The position numbers and the translations under genes are program-made. 18,130 bases of DNA from JAIVJN01 sp036732565 (GTDB taxonomy: Bacteria > Acidobacteriota > Vicinamibacteria > Vicinamibacterales > UBA2999): NCBI GenBank assembly GCA_036732565.1, contig DAINCF010000081.1:1-18130 (forward strand). The letters run 5' to 3'. The notes below the pieces were generated by a model. The model saw only the letters and a program-made list of their open reading frames with translations, did not search any database and was not told the DNA's origin. Positions 6,472 through 15,198 of this stretch are shown here, piece after piece. Every line of letters starts with the position of its first letter. Position 1 is the stretch's first letter.

Positions 6472-7704
6472 GTGATCGGACTCATTCAAGTTCTGCGGGG
6501 GCGGCGACCGCTCCTCGCATCTCTCAGCCTGCTCGCTCTCGGCACGATGCTCGCCAGCGGCTGCGTCAAGGCGACGGCGCAGCCCGGCGCGCCGCCGCCG
6601 CCCGAGGTGGCCGTCATCGAGGTCGCGGGTGAAGACGTGCCGGTCTACCGCGAGTATCCGGCACGCACCTACGCCAGGGACATGGTCGAAGTGCGTGGGC
6701 GTGTCGACGGCTACATCGAGCGGCGGACGTTCGCGATCGGCTCCGACGTCAAGACGGGGCAGGTCCTGTATGTGCTCGACGTCAGGCCGTATCAAGCCGA
6801 AGTCGAACGCGCGCGCGGCGCGGTCTCGCAAGCGACGGCCGACATCGCGCAGGCGGAGGCGAACCTCGCCAAGGCCGAACAAGACGTGGCGAGATTGGAG
6901 CCGCTCGTGAAAGAAGAAGCGGCCGCGAAGCAGGACCTGGACAACGCGCTGGCGGCGTTGAAAGCGGGGCAGGCCGCCGTCTCGTCCCGCAAAGCGAATG
7001 TCGAAGCCAGCCGCGCGCAGCTGCGCACCGCGGAATTGAACGTCGAGTACGCGACGATCCGGGCGCCGATCTCCGGCCGCATCGGCGACAGCCTGCTACA
7101 GGTGGGCGGCCTGGTGTCGCGCACGTCAGCGGAGCCGCTAACGACGATCGTGCCGCTGGATCCGATCTGGGTTCGCTTTCAACTCAGCGAAGCGGAGCTC
7201 CTGACCTACCAGCGCCTCGACAGCCAGTCCTTGCCCATCCAATTGATCCTCAGCGACGGCACGGTGCTGCCACAGCGCGGGCGCATCGAAAACACGCTGA
7301 ACGGCGTCAACACCCGCACGGGGACGATGGAGGTGCAGGCACGGTTCCCGAATGCCGATCGCGTCATCCAGTCGGGCCAGTTCGGCCGTGTGCGCCTCCG
7401 CCTGGCCGAGCGCAAGAACGCGATCCTCGTGCCGCAGAAGGCGGTGCAGGAGCTGCAAGGCCTGCAATCCGTGCTGACGGTCGGCCAGGACAACAAGGTC
7501 CAGGTGCGCAGCATCGTCACCGCCGATCGCGTGGATGACCGCTGGGTGGTCGACCAAGGGCTGCAGCCGGGAGAGACGGTGATCGTCGACGGCCTGCAGA
7601 AGGCACGTCCCGGCGCGGTCGTGAAGCCAACGCCTTATACGCGCGAAGGCGGGCCTGCCTCGCCGAAGCCCGCGGGTGACGGTACGCGCGAAGGCGGGCG
7701 GTAA
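6472..7704 (+). CDS. RND efflux periplasmic adaptor (AcrA/MexA type), probable lipoprotein
   Basis: A 410-residue membrane fusion protein joining the RND pump to the outer membrane channel. It begins with a signal sequence, LLASLSLLALGTMLASG, and a likely lipidated Cys31. Next come the first lipoyl half-motif (about 73-105, VEVRGRVDGYIERR), an alpha-helical hairpin rich in Ala, Glu and Gln (about 106-190), the second lipoyl half (about 192-222, TIRAPISGRIGDSLLQVGGLV), then beta-barrel and membrane-proximal domains. The start is GTG at 6472, with GGAGAGG about eight bases upstream. The Gly/Pro-rich C-terminal tail (PASPKPAGDGTREGGR) is probably disordered. The stop is three bases before the pump gene, so translation is likely coupled. 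Class is certain; substrates cannot be told. Confidence 0.95.
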   Translation: MIGLIQVLRGRRPLLASLSLLALGTMLASGCVKATAQPGAPPPPEVAVIEVAGEDVPVYREYPARTYARDMVEVRGRVDGYIERRTFAIGSDVKTGQVLYVLDVRPYQAEVERARGAVSQATADIAQAEANLAKAEQDVARLEPLVKEEAAAKQDLDNALAALKAGQAAVSSRKANVEASRAQLRTAELNVEYATIRAPISGRIGDSLLQVGGLVSRTSAEPLTTIVPLDPIWVRFQLSEAELLTYQRLDSQSLPIQLILSDGTVLPQRGRIENTLNGVNTRTGTMEVQARFPNADRVIQSGQFGRVRLRLAERKNAILVPQKAVQELQGLQSVLTVGQDNKVQVRSIVTADRVDDRWVVDQGLQPGETVIVDGLQKARPGAVVKPTPYTREGGPASPKPAGDGTREGGR

Positions 7705-7707
7705 GTC

Positions 7708-10700
7708 ATGGCGAAGTTCTTCATCGATCGACCCGTCTTCGCGATGGTGATCGCCATCGTGACCGTCATCCTCGGCGCGGTGGCGATCCCACTCCTCCCG
7801 ATTGCCACGTATCCGGAGGTCGTTCCTCCCGTCGTGCAGATCTCGGCGACGTATCGCGGCGGCAACGCGCAGGATCTGGAGCGCACCGTCGCGCAGCCGA
7901 TAGAGCAGCAGCTCAACGGCCTTGACGGGATGCTCTACTTCTTCTCGCGGAGCTCGAACGACGGCGTGCTCACCATCGACGTCACGTTCGACCTCGGGAC
8001 CAACGTCGACACGGCGACCGTGCAGACCCAGAACAAAGTGAATCTCGCGCTGCCGCAGCTTCCGCCGGAAGTGCAGCGTGAGGGCGTGACGGTGAAGAAG
8101 GTGTCGACGGCGTTTCTGCTCGGCATCTCGTTCACCGGTGCCGACGATCGCTACGATTCGGTCTTCCTCAACAACTTCGTCACGATCAATTTGCTCGATC
8201 GCATCGCCAGCGTCCCGGGCGTCGGCGAGGCACGCATGGCCTCGCGCCAGGACTACGGCATGCGCGTGTGGGTGGATCCCTCGAAGATGGCGACGCTGGG
8301 TCTGACGGCGACCGACGTCAGCAACGCCATCCAGACGCAGAATCGACAGAACCCGGCGGGGACCATCGGTCAACCGCCGGTGGAGTCGGGCACCGCGTTT
8401 CAGTACCCGGTGAACGCCAGAGGCCGATTGCTCGACCCCGAGCAATTCGGGGACATCGTGGTGCGGGCGCAGGCCGACGGTTCCTTGCTGCGCGTGCGCG
8501 ACGTGGGACGCGTCGAGCTCGGCGCCCAGGACTACAAGAACTTCTCACGGTTCAGCAAGCGGCCGGCGAGCGTGGTAATCGTGTTCCTGTCGCCGGGGGC
8601 GAACGCCGTTGCGACGGCGCAGCTGGTCAACAACCTGCTGGAGGAGGCGAAGCAGACCTTCCCGGCAGGGATCGATTACCACGTCGGCTTCGATGCCACG
8701 CGCTACGTCCGCGCGTCCATCGCGGACGTCGTCGTGACGCTGTTCGAAGCCATCGCGCTCGTCGTGCTGGTCGTGTTCGTGTTCCTGCAGAACTGGCGGG
8801 CGACGCTGATTCCGCTGCTGGCCGTGCCGGTGTCGATCGTCGGTACGTTCGCGCTGTTTCCGCTGCTGGGGTTCTCGATCAACATGACGAGCATGTTCGG
8901 CCTCGTCCTCGCGATCGGCATCGTGGTCGATGACGCCATCGTCGTGGTGGAGGCCGTGCAGCACAAGATCGACCAAGGCATGAGTCCGCGCGACGCAACC
9001 ATTCGGGCGATGGAAGAAGTGTCCGGTCCGGTCATCGCCATCGCGTGCATTCTCGCGGCGGTGTTCATTCCGGTGTCGTTCCTGGGCGGGATCTCGGGGC
9101 AGATCTACCGGCAATTCGCGCTGACGATTGCGGTGTCGGTGCTGCTGTCGGCGTTCAACGCGCTCACGTTGAGTCCGGCCTTGAGCGCGCTCATCCTGAA
9201 GCCGAAGCGGGAATCGCGCGGATGGCTCGCGCGCGGATTCGGCGTGTTCAATCGCGCGTTCGCGTGGAGCACCAATCGTTATCTCTTCGGGGTCAAGACG
9301 CTCGTGCGCCGGAGCGCGTTCGCGCTGGCCGCGCTGGCGATCTTCTATGTCATCACCGGCGGGTTGTTCCGCATCGTGCCTGGCGGCTTCCTGCCGGATG
9401 AGGACCAGGGCGTCGTCTTCGTCGCCGTGCGCCTGCCCGACGGCGCGTCGCTGGAGCGGACCAATCAGGTCGCGGCCCAAGTCGAGGACATTCTCCTGGC
9501 AACGCCCGGTGTCGAGGCGGCGACGACGCTTGGCGGCCTCGACCGATTGACGAACACGAACAACTCCAACGTGACCACGGTCATCGGCCTCTTGAAGCAG
9601 TGGGACGAACGTCCTGGTATCGATCAACAGTCGATTATCCGGTCGTTGCAGCCGAAGTTCGCGCGCATTCAAAGTGGGATCGTGTTCGCGTTCGGGCTGC
9701 CGCCCATCCTAGGTCTGGGCGCGGCGAGCGGGTTCGAGCTGATGCTGCAGGATCGGACCGACGGCGATGTCGCCGAATTGGCGGGCGCCACGCAAGCCTT
9801 CGTCCAGGCGGCCAGTCAGCGGCCCGAGATCGGGATGGTGAATACGGGGCTGCGCACATCGGTCCCGCAGTACCGCGTCGAGCTGGACACCGACAAGGCG
9901 CAGACGCTTGGCATCCCGGTCACCGACGTCTACACCGCGCTGCAAACGTTCCTCGGCGGGCTCTACGTCAACGACTTCAACCGCTTCGGCCGGACCTGGC
10001 GGGTGTTGCTGCAGGCCGAGCCTCAGTATCGCGCGCGCCCGAACGATGTGGATCAGTTCTTCGTGCGCACGTCCCAGGGCGACATGGTGCCATTGAGCAC
10101 CCTCGTGACGGTGAGCTCCGTGTCCGGCCCCGAAGTGGTCTATCGCTACAACCGGTTTCGCTCGGCGCAGGTTACCGGGGTGCCGGCGCCGGGATACAGC
10201 ACGGGCGAAGCCGCCGCGGCGATGGAAGACGTTGCGAGGCAAACGCTGCCGCCGGGATTTGGTTACGAGTGGACGAGCACGCAATTCCAACAGCGACGCA
10301 GCGAGGGACGTGAGCCGTTGATTTTCGGCTTTGCCGTGATCCTCGTATTGCTGTTCCTTGCCGCGCTCTACGAGAGCTGGAGCATTCCCTTCGCCGTCGT
10401 GCTGGCGGTGCCGCTTGGCCTGCTCGGGGCACTCGCGGCGGTGCTCCTGCGCGGGTACCCGTACGATCTCTACACGCAGATCGGCATCGTCACGCTCATC
10501 GGACTGGCCGCCAAGAACGCCATTCTGATCGTCGAGTTCGCCAAGCTGCGACGCGAGCAAGGCCATGCCATCGAGGACGCGGCTCACGAAGCGGCGCAGC
10601 TGCGGTTCCGCCCGATTCTGATGACGTCGTTCGCCTTCCTGTTGGGCGTGCTGCCGCTCGTGTTCGCGACAGGGGCCGGCTCGGCGTCACGTCGCGCGCT

Positions 10701-10854
10701 GGGCACCGCGGTGTTCGGTGGGATGACGACGGCGACGCTGCTGGCGATCTTCATCGTTCCGGTGCTCTACGTAGTCATTCAGCGGTTTGCGGAGCGGCGT
10801 GCGAGAGCGCAGAGCGCGATCTCAGGCGCCGTTGCGACGGGAGTATCACAGTGA
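7708..10854 (+). CDS. RND multidrug efflux pump, inner-membrane subunit (AcrB/MexB, HAE1 family)
   Basis: A full-length (1048-residue) proton-driven pump; AcrB has 1049. It starts with the family N-terminus MAKFFIDRPVFAMVIAIV, followed by a first transmembrane helix and a large periplasmic porter loop. The proton-relay residues are all present: Asp408 and Asp409 in IGIVVDDAIVVVE, and Lys936 in GLAAKNAILIVEF, matching AcrB Asp407, Asp408 and Lys940. The segment LYVNDFNRFGRTWRV is also characteristic. The pump would act as a trimer, taking substrate from periplasm and membrane, and would dock on the adaptor encoded just upstream. Its TGA overlaps the GTG of the outer membrane factor gene by four bases. 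The HAE1 sequence type suggests hydrophobic or amphiphilic drugs, but the substrate is not determined. Confidence 0.97.
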   Translation: MAKFFIDRPVFAMVIAIVTVILGAVAIPLLPIATYPEVVPPVVQISATYRGGNAQDLERTVAQPIEQQLNGLDGMLYFFSRSSNDGVLTIDVTFDLGTNVDTATVQTQNKVNLALPQLPPEVQREGVTVKKVSTAFLLGISFTGADDRYDSVFLNNFVTINLLDRIASVPGVGEARMASRQDYGMRVWVDPSKMATLGLTATDVSNAIQTQNRQNPAGTIGQPPVESGTAFQYPVNARGRLLDPEQFGDIVVRAQADGSLLRVRDVGRVELGAQDYKNFSRFSKRPASVVIVFLSPGANAVATAQLVNNLLEEAKQTFPAGIDYHVGFDATRYVRASIADVVVTLFEAIALVVLVVFVFLQNWRATLIPLLAVPVSIVGTFALFPLLGFSINMTSMFGLVLAIGIVVDDAIVVVEAVQHKIDQGMSPRDATIRAMEEVSGPVIAIACILAAVFIPVSFLGGISGQIYRQFALTIAVSVLLSAFNALTLSPALSALILKPKRESRGWLARGFGVFNRAFAWSTNRYLFGVKTLVRRSAFALAALAIFYVITGGLFRIVPGGFLPDEDQGVVFVAVRLPDGASLERTNQVAAQVEDILLATPGVEAATTLGGLDRLTNTNNSNVTTVIGLLKQWDERPGIDQQSIIRSLQPKFARIQSGIVFAFGLPPILGLGAASGFELMLQDRTDGDVAELAGATQAFVQAASQRPEIGMVNTGLRTSVPQYRVELDTDKAQTLGIPVTDVYTALQTFLGGLYVNDFNRFGRTWRVLLQAEPQYRARPNDVDQFFVRTSQGDMVPLSTLVTVSSVSGPEVVYRYNRFRSAQVTGVPAPGYSTGEAAAAMEDVARQTLPPGFGYEWTSTQFQQRRSEGREPLIFGFAVILVLLFLAALYESWSIPFAVVLAVPLGLLGALAAVLLRGYPYDLYTQIGIVTLIGLAAKNAILIVEFAKLRREQGHAIEDAAHEAAQLRFRPILMTSFAFLLGVLPLVFATGAGSASRRALGTAVFGGMTTATLLAIFIVPVLYVVIQRFAERRARAQSAISGAVATGVSQ

Positions 10855-12290
10855 TCCGCCTTCGCCTTTCGAGCGTGCTCATGATTGTCGTTGCAGCGGT
10901 GCTGGGTGTGTCGTGCACGGTTGGGCCGAACTACGCGCGACCGCCGATTGAAACGCCAGGAGCGTATCGGGACGTCAGCGGAGCGCCAGCTGCGACGACC
11001 GAGGCGTCGTTGGCCGATCTGCAGTGGTTCGACGTGTTCAAGGACGACACCTTGACCAAGTTGGTGAACACGGCGCTGCAGCAGAATTTCGATCTGCACA
11101 TCGCGGCCGAGCGGGTGCTGCAGGCCCGCGAGCAGTTTCGCATCACGCGGTCGGAGCAGTTCCCCACCGTCGACGGGAACGTGTCGGGGACGTCGCAGCG
11201 CCGCTCACAGATCGGCTCGACTCCGCTTCCGCCGGGCACCGACCCGGAAGTCTCCTCGGTGCGCGTCGGCTTCAACCTGAATTGGGAGCTGGACGTGTGG
11301 GGGCGACTGCGGCGGATGAACGAATCGGCGCGGGCGCAGTATCTCGCGACCGAAGAAGGCCGTCGGGGCGTCGTCACGACACTGGTGGCCGATGTCACGG
11401 AGACGTATCTCGCGCTACGCGCGCTGGATCTGCAGTTGGAGATCGGTCGTCGGACGCGGGACATCGCGGTGGACAACCTCCGGTTGACCGAGCTGCGGCG
11501 CGATCGCGGCGTGGCGACGACGCTCGACGTACGGCAGGCCGAGCAGTTGCTGTTCACGGCCACGGGGCAGATTGCGGCGGTGGAGCGGGCGGTCGCCCAG
11601 ACCGAAAACGCGCTGAGCCTGCTGCTGGGACAGGTGCCGGGCGATGTGCCGCGCGGCCAACCGCTCGAGGCGTTCAAGGTGCCGCCCGAGGTGCCCGCCG
11701 GATTGCCCTCGTCACTGCTCGAGCGACGGCCGGACATCCGTCAGGCGGAGCAGGAGCTGATTGCCGCCAACGCGCAGATCGGCGTGGCGAAGGCGGAATA
11801 CTTCCCGCGCATCAGCCTGACCGGGACCGCTGGCGCCGAGAGCCGCGGACTGGCGGACCTCCTGAGCGCCCGGGCCGGACTGTGGAGCCTCGGTGTCGGC
11901 GCCGTCGCGCCGATCTTCAACGCCGGTCGCACGCGTGCCGGGGTTCGGTTGGCCGAGTCGGTGCAGCGCGAGCTGGTCATCAACTACCAGCGGTCCATTT
12001 ACAGCGCGCTGCGCGAGGTGGCCGACGCGCTGGCCGAGTATCGCAAGACGGCGGAGCAACGCGGCGAGCAGGAGCGGCTCGTCAACTCCCTGCGTGACGC
12101 CACGCGCCTGTCGACGCAACGGTATCAAGGCGGCATCGACAGCTACCTGCAGGTCCTCGACGCGGAACGGGGGCTGTTCCAGAGCGAGCTGGAGCTGGCC
12201 GGCCTGCGTCGCCAGGAGCTGGCGTCGATCGTCGACCTGTATCGCGCGCTCGGCGGAGGCTGGACGCCGACCGCTGTTCCGCAGCCGTAG
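10851..12290 (+). CDS. TolC/OprM-like outer membrane efflux lipoprotein (NodT family)
   Basis: A 479-residue outer membrane channel that completes the RND pump. The N-terminus is a lipoprotein signal ending at Cys22, followed by TVGPNYARPPI, the typical start of mature OprM/NodT proteins. Two homologous OEP repeats follow (about 60-260 and 280-470): LNWELDVWGRLRR and LLLGQVPGD in the first, LLERRPDIRQAEQELIAANAQIGVAKAEYFPRISLTG-type sequence at the start of the second, and YRALGGGW near the end. The last is diagnostic of the family. The start is GTG at 10851, embedded in the pump's stop (GTGA), which indicates tight co-translation. OprM-type channels form trimers across outer membrane and periplasm. 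Identification is firm. Confidence 0.96.
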   Translation: MIRLRLSSVLMIVVAAVLGVSCTVGPNYARPPIETPGAYRDVSGAPAATTEASLADLQWFDVFKDDTLTKLVNTALQQNFDLHIAAERVLQAREQFRITRSEQFPTVDGNVSGTSQRRSQIGSTPLPPGTDPEVSSVRVGFNLNWELDVWGRLRRMNESARAQYLATEEGRRGVVTTLVADVTETYLALRALDLQLEIGRRTRDIAVDNLRLTELRRDRGVATTLDVRQAEQLLFTATGQIAAVERAVAQTENALSLLLGQVPGDVPRGQPLEAFKVPPEVPAGLPSSLLERRPDIRQAEQELIAANAQIGVAKAEYFPRISLTGTAGAESRGLADLLSARAGLWSLGVGAVAPIFNAGRTRAGVRLAESVQRELVINYQRSIYSALREVADALAEYRKTAEQRGEQERLVNSLRDATRLSTQRYQGGIDSYLQVLDAERGLFQSELELAGLRRQELASIVDLYRALGGGWTPTAVPQP

Positions 12291-12302
12291 CCTTTGCGAA
12301 AT

Positions 12303-12410
12303 CGTACGCAGCGCAGGCCTTCAGGCCCGCTACGCAGCGTTGGGGGTTGCCGCGGCGGTTGGCAGGCCTGAGGTCGGCCGTCGTTGGCAGGCCTGAAGGC
12401 CTGCGCTACG
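12303..12410. repeat. Second REPIN-like inverted repeat
   Basis: Arms 12311-12327 and 12390-12406 pair perfectly over 17 bp (core GCGCAGGCCTTCAGGCC), with further partial pairing outward. The sequence matches the outer arms at 5821-5946. The loop is different: there is no 28-bp palindrome, but an extra half-arm (GGCAGGCCTGAGG, 12361-12373). It fills much of the 242-bp gap between the outer membrane factor and peptidase genes. No transposase was seen. Confidence 0.75.
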
Positions 12411-12532
12411 AACAGACTCCACGGATGCCTCACCCAAAGGCGGGTTATGCCGCTGCTGCACGTTTCTGCTAACGTGTTCCCACCGCTCGGCCGGAACGTC
12501 TGCGGGGCGAGCACGAAGGGCAGGGTAGCCAG

Positions 12533-13393
12533 ATGCGCTGGGAAAGCGGGCGACGGAGCGATAACGTCGAAGATCGTCGCGGCATGCGCGTCGCCGGGCC
12601 CGCCGGGGCCGGCGGGCTCGGGCTGATCGTCATCGTGTTCATCATCGCGCTGATCACCGGGCAGAACCCGCTGCAGTTGCTGCAACTGGTGAGCGGCCTC
12701 CAATCGAACGCACCGGCGGAGCAGCCGCAGGTGCCGACCGGCGCGCCCAGCGGCGATCCGCAGGCCGAGTTCATCTCGGTGGTGCTCGCCGACACCGAGG
12801 ACACCTGGGGCAAGGTCTTCGCCGAGAGCGGCGAGCGCTATCAGCCTCCAGTGCTGGTGCTCTTCGAGCAGGCGGTCCAATCAGCGTGCGGCACGGCCTC
12901 ATCGGCGGTCGGGCCGTTCTATTGCCCGGCGGATCAGAAGGTCTACCTCGATCTTGGCTTCTTCCGCGAGCTGGATCAGCGCTTCGGCGCCCCGGGCGAT
13001 TTCGCGCAAGCCTACGTCGTCGCCCACGAGATCGGTCATCACATTCAAACGCTGCTGGGGGTGTCTCAGCGGGTCGATCAACTACGTCAGCGCGCGTCGG
13101 AGGCGCAGGGCAACCAGCTCTCGGTGCGTCAGGAGCTCCAGGCCGACTGCTTCGCCGGTGTCTGGGGCAACCACGCCAACCGACGACAGCTGCTGGATCC
13201 CAATGACGTCGAGGAAGGGCTGACCGCGGCCGCCGCGATCGGCGACGACCGGCTGCAGAAGGCGGGGCAGGGCTACGTGGCACCCGAGTCCTTCACTCAC
13301 GGATCGTCTGAGCAGCGAGTGGAATGGCTGCGGCGAGGGCTGGCATCCGGCCGCATCAACGACTGCGATACGTTCGGCGGGCAAACCCGCTAG
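12533..13393 (+). CDS. ypfJ: YpfJ-family neutral zinc metallopeptidase, membrane-anchored
   Basis: A 286-residue protein with the characteristic YpfJ start MRWESGRRSDNVEDRRG, one transmembrane anchor (about 28-43, GGLGLIVIVFIIALIT), a Pro-rich linker, and a peptidase-like domain outside the membrane. The zinc motif is HEIGHH (165-170), and the third ligand is probably Glu201 in QELQADCFAG. Two cysteine pairs may be present (Cys119, Cys131, Cys206 and one near the C-terminus in NDCDTFG). The Asp-Cys-Phe C-terminal block is usual for the family. The ATG at 12533 has GCAGGG upstream. The biological role of this family is poorly defined. The stop codon TAG opens a long inverted repeat shared with the convergent gene. 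The start and family are well supported. Confidence 0.93.
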   Translation: MRWESGRRSDNVEDRRGMRVAGPAGAGGLGLIVIVFIIALITGQNPLQLLQLVSGLQSNAPAEQPQVPTGAPSGDPQAEFISVVLADTEDTWGKVFAESGERYQPPVLVLFEQAVQSACGTASSAVGPFYCPADQKVYLDLGFFRELDQRFGAPGDFAQAYVVAHEIGHHIQTLLGVSQRVDQLRQRASEAQGNQLSVRQELQADCFAGVWGNHANRRQLLDPNDVEEGLTAAAAIGDDRLQKAGQGYVAPESFTHGSSEQRVEWLRRGLASGRINDCDTFGGQTR

Positions 13394-13551
13394 CCACGAA
13401 GACGCAAAGACACCAAAGACTTCAAGCCACAAAGGCACCAAGGCACCAAGCTTTCTCATCTCAAGAAAGAATTCTTGGTGTCTTGGTGTCTTGGTGGCCC
13501 AACTTCTTCGTGTCTTCGTGATGGCTAAGTTGTTCGTGACCTTCGTGGCTA
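13391..13551. repeat. Long imperfect inverted repeat with CACCAAG-type 8-bp units; carries both stop codons
   Basis: The outer ends are both TAGCCACGAAG in inverted orientation (13391-13401 and 13541-13551). The inner arms, 13426-13450 and 13474-13498, pair at 22 of 25 positions; two of the three mismatches would be G-U pairs in plus-strand RNA. The loop closes with CTTTCT/AGAAAG. The right arm is a run of the 8-mer CTTGGTGT. TAG at the left end stops ypfJ; TAG at the right end, on the minus strand, stops the hydrolase fusion. It could serve as a bidirectional terminator. The element is AT-richer than its surroundings. Confidence 0.8.
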
Positions 13552-15198
13552 TACCGCGAAGAGTCTCCAGCGTTCGCCGAGCGGCCCGAGGTTGTGGGCG
13601 CCGCGATCGACGAACTGGAGTCCCGAGCCGGCCACCAGGTCCCGGAGCGTACGCGAGGCAAGGACCTCGCCGGGGGAGGCGTGCTGGGCCACTTCGCGCG
13701 CGATCTCCACGGCGACGCCGCGAATCGCGCCCTCGGCGACCTCGCATTCACCGGTGTGGAGCCCGATACGCAACTTCAGCGCGTGACCCCGTGCGAGCGG
13801 CGTGAGCATGCGCGCGGCGGCGATGCCGCGTCCTGGACCGTCGAACGCGGCTTGTACGGATCGCTGCGACGCCTGAATGTGCGCACCGCGAAACGCGCCC
13901 AGCTGGGCCCGCGCCTCCTCGACGAAGCGATCGATCGCCGGCGTTACCGCCGCGGCGGACGCACTGACGTTGGCCACGAGCACGGTCGCCAGCATGCGCG
14001 TGGTGGCCGGACGTGTCGCGGTGTCATGTACGAAGCGCCGGATCTCGTCGACGACCGCGTCGGCGTCGCCGACGAACGGCAGGTGATCGCTCCCCTCCAG
14101 CTCGACCAGCCGCGCCCCGGGAATGCGCGCCGCGACGTAGCGGCCTTCTTCGATCTTCAAGCACTGATCGCCCCGCCGGTGCAACACGAGCGTCGGCACG
14201 TCGATGGTGGGCAAGACGTGCCGGACGTCCACTTCGGCATTCATGCGGGTCAAGGCCACGGCCGTGCCGGGGCTCGCGCCCATGCGGAGATACGTCGCCC
14301 ACCAGGTGCGGAACGCCGGATCGTCGGCCCGCGATGGCGCACGCTCGGCGATGCCGACGGGCCCGCCCCAGTGCTCCTGGATTTCAGCGTAGAACCGCTC
14401 CCGCTGCTCGCGCGTCGGGGCCCAGGGATAGTCCGTGGTCCAGTACCGCTGCGCGTAGGTGCCGAACATGACGAGGCCGCGCGTGCGCTCCGGATAGGTG
14501 GCGGCGAAAAGGGCGCATAGCGGGCCACCTTCGGATACGCCGAAGAGCACCGCTTCGCGCGAGCCGACGGCTTCGAGCACGGCTCGCACATCGTCCATGC
14601 GTTGCTCGAGCGTGGGGAGGGCGGTCACGTGGTCCGACAACCCGGTGCCGCGCTTGTCGAAGAGGATCAAGCGCGAGAAGCTCGCGAGCTTCTTGAGGAA
14701 TGCCGCGAACGAGGGCTCGGCCCAGAAGTAGTCCAGGTGCGAGACCCAGCCCATGACGAACACGAGGTCGATGGGGCCGTTGCCGAGGACTTGATAGGCG
14801 ATGTTGAGCTGGCCACTGCGTGCGTAGTGCGTCTCGGGAATCGGGCCGGCGGGCAGCGGCAGATGCGCGGTTTCGGTGGTCACCGAGGCGACGAAGCGAT
14901 AGCCGCGGCGGTGCACCGTTTCGATGTACGACGGCTCCGCGGCATCGTCGTCGAGCGCGCGGCGGATCTCACGAATGCAGACCTTGAGCGCTGCCTCACT
15001 CACGAACACGCCGGGCCACCCGGCGGCGAGCAGCTCATCCTTGGTGGCAAGATGGCCTGGCCGCTCCGCAAGGTGCGCGAGAATCGTCAGCGCCTTCGGC
15101 TGAAGCGGAACGACCTCGCCGCCACGCCAGAGCCGCGACTCGGTCGGCTCGAGACGAAACGGACCAAAAGACAGGGCAGAGGACGACAGTTCGGGCAT
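13549..15198 (-). CDS. Winged-helix / alpha-beta hydrolase / degenerate nucleotide-cyclase fusion protein
   Basis: A 549-residue cytoplasmic protein in three parts. (1) Residues 8-103 are an OmpR/PhoB-type winged helix (FGPFRLEPTESRLWRGGEVV, then KVCIREIRRALDD and YIETVHRRGYRFVA) without a receiver domain. (2) Residues 120-392 are an alpha/beta hydrolase: nucleophile Ser221 in FGVSEGG, Asp343 in RRGDQ, His371 in GSDHLPF. (3) Residues 400-549 resemble a class III adenylate/guanylate cyclase domain (LRIGLHTGECEV, GEVLASRTLRDLVAGSGL), but the first metal-binding position reads TVLVANVSAS, and the GDG loop is replaced by QASQRSVQ, so catalysis is unlikely. Mycobacterial Rv1900c joins hydrolase and cyclase, without the winged helix. 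I chose the ATG at 15198; the frame opens at 15306, but its upstream codons are atypical. It probably regulates transcription in response to a bound ligand (inferred). Confidence 0.85.
   Translation of the reverse strand: MPELSSSALSFGPFRLEPTESRLWRGGEVVPLQPKALTILAHLAERPGHLATKDELLAAGWPGVFVSEAALKVCIREIRRALDDDAAEPSYIETVHRRGYRFVASVTTETAHLPLPAGPIPETHYARSGQLNIAYQVLGNGPIDLVFVMGWVSHLDYFWAEPSFAAFLKKLASFSRLILFDKRGTGLSDHVTALPTLEQRMDDVRAVLEAVGSREAVLFGVSEGGPLCALFAATYPERTRGLVMFGTYAQRYWTTDYPWAPTREQRERFYAEIQEHWGGPVGIAERAPSRADDPAFRTWWATYLRMGASPGTAVALTRMNAEVDVRHVLPTIDVPTLVLHRRGDQCLKIEEGRYVAARIPGARLVELEGSDHLPFVGDADAVVDEIRRFVHDTATRPATTRMLATVLVANVSASAAAVTPAIDRFVEEARAQLGAFRGAHIQASQRSVQAAFDGPGRGIAAARMLTPLARGHALKLRIGLHTGECEVAEGAIRGVAVEIAREVAQHASPGEVLASRTLRDLVAGSGLQFVDRGAHNLGPLGERWRLFAV

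Noticed and set aside
12384..12626. Small plus-strand open frame starting MAGLKACATN
   Set aside because: Its first codons are the REP arm, and the rest overlaps the ypfJ start in another frame; it is repeat-derived.
13391..13551. CRISPR-like array of CACCAAG repeats
   Set aside because: Units are only 7-8 bp, without unique spacers, and the two halves are inverted relative to each other. It is a hairpin, not an array.
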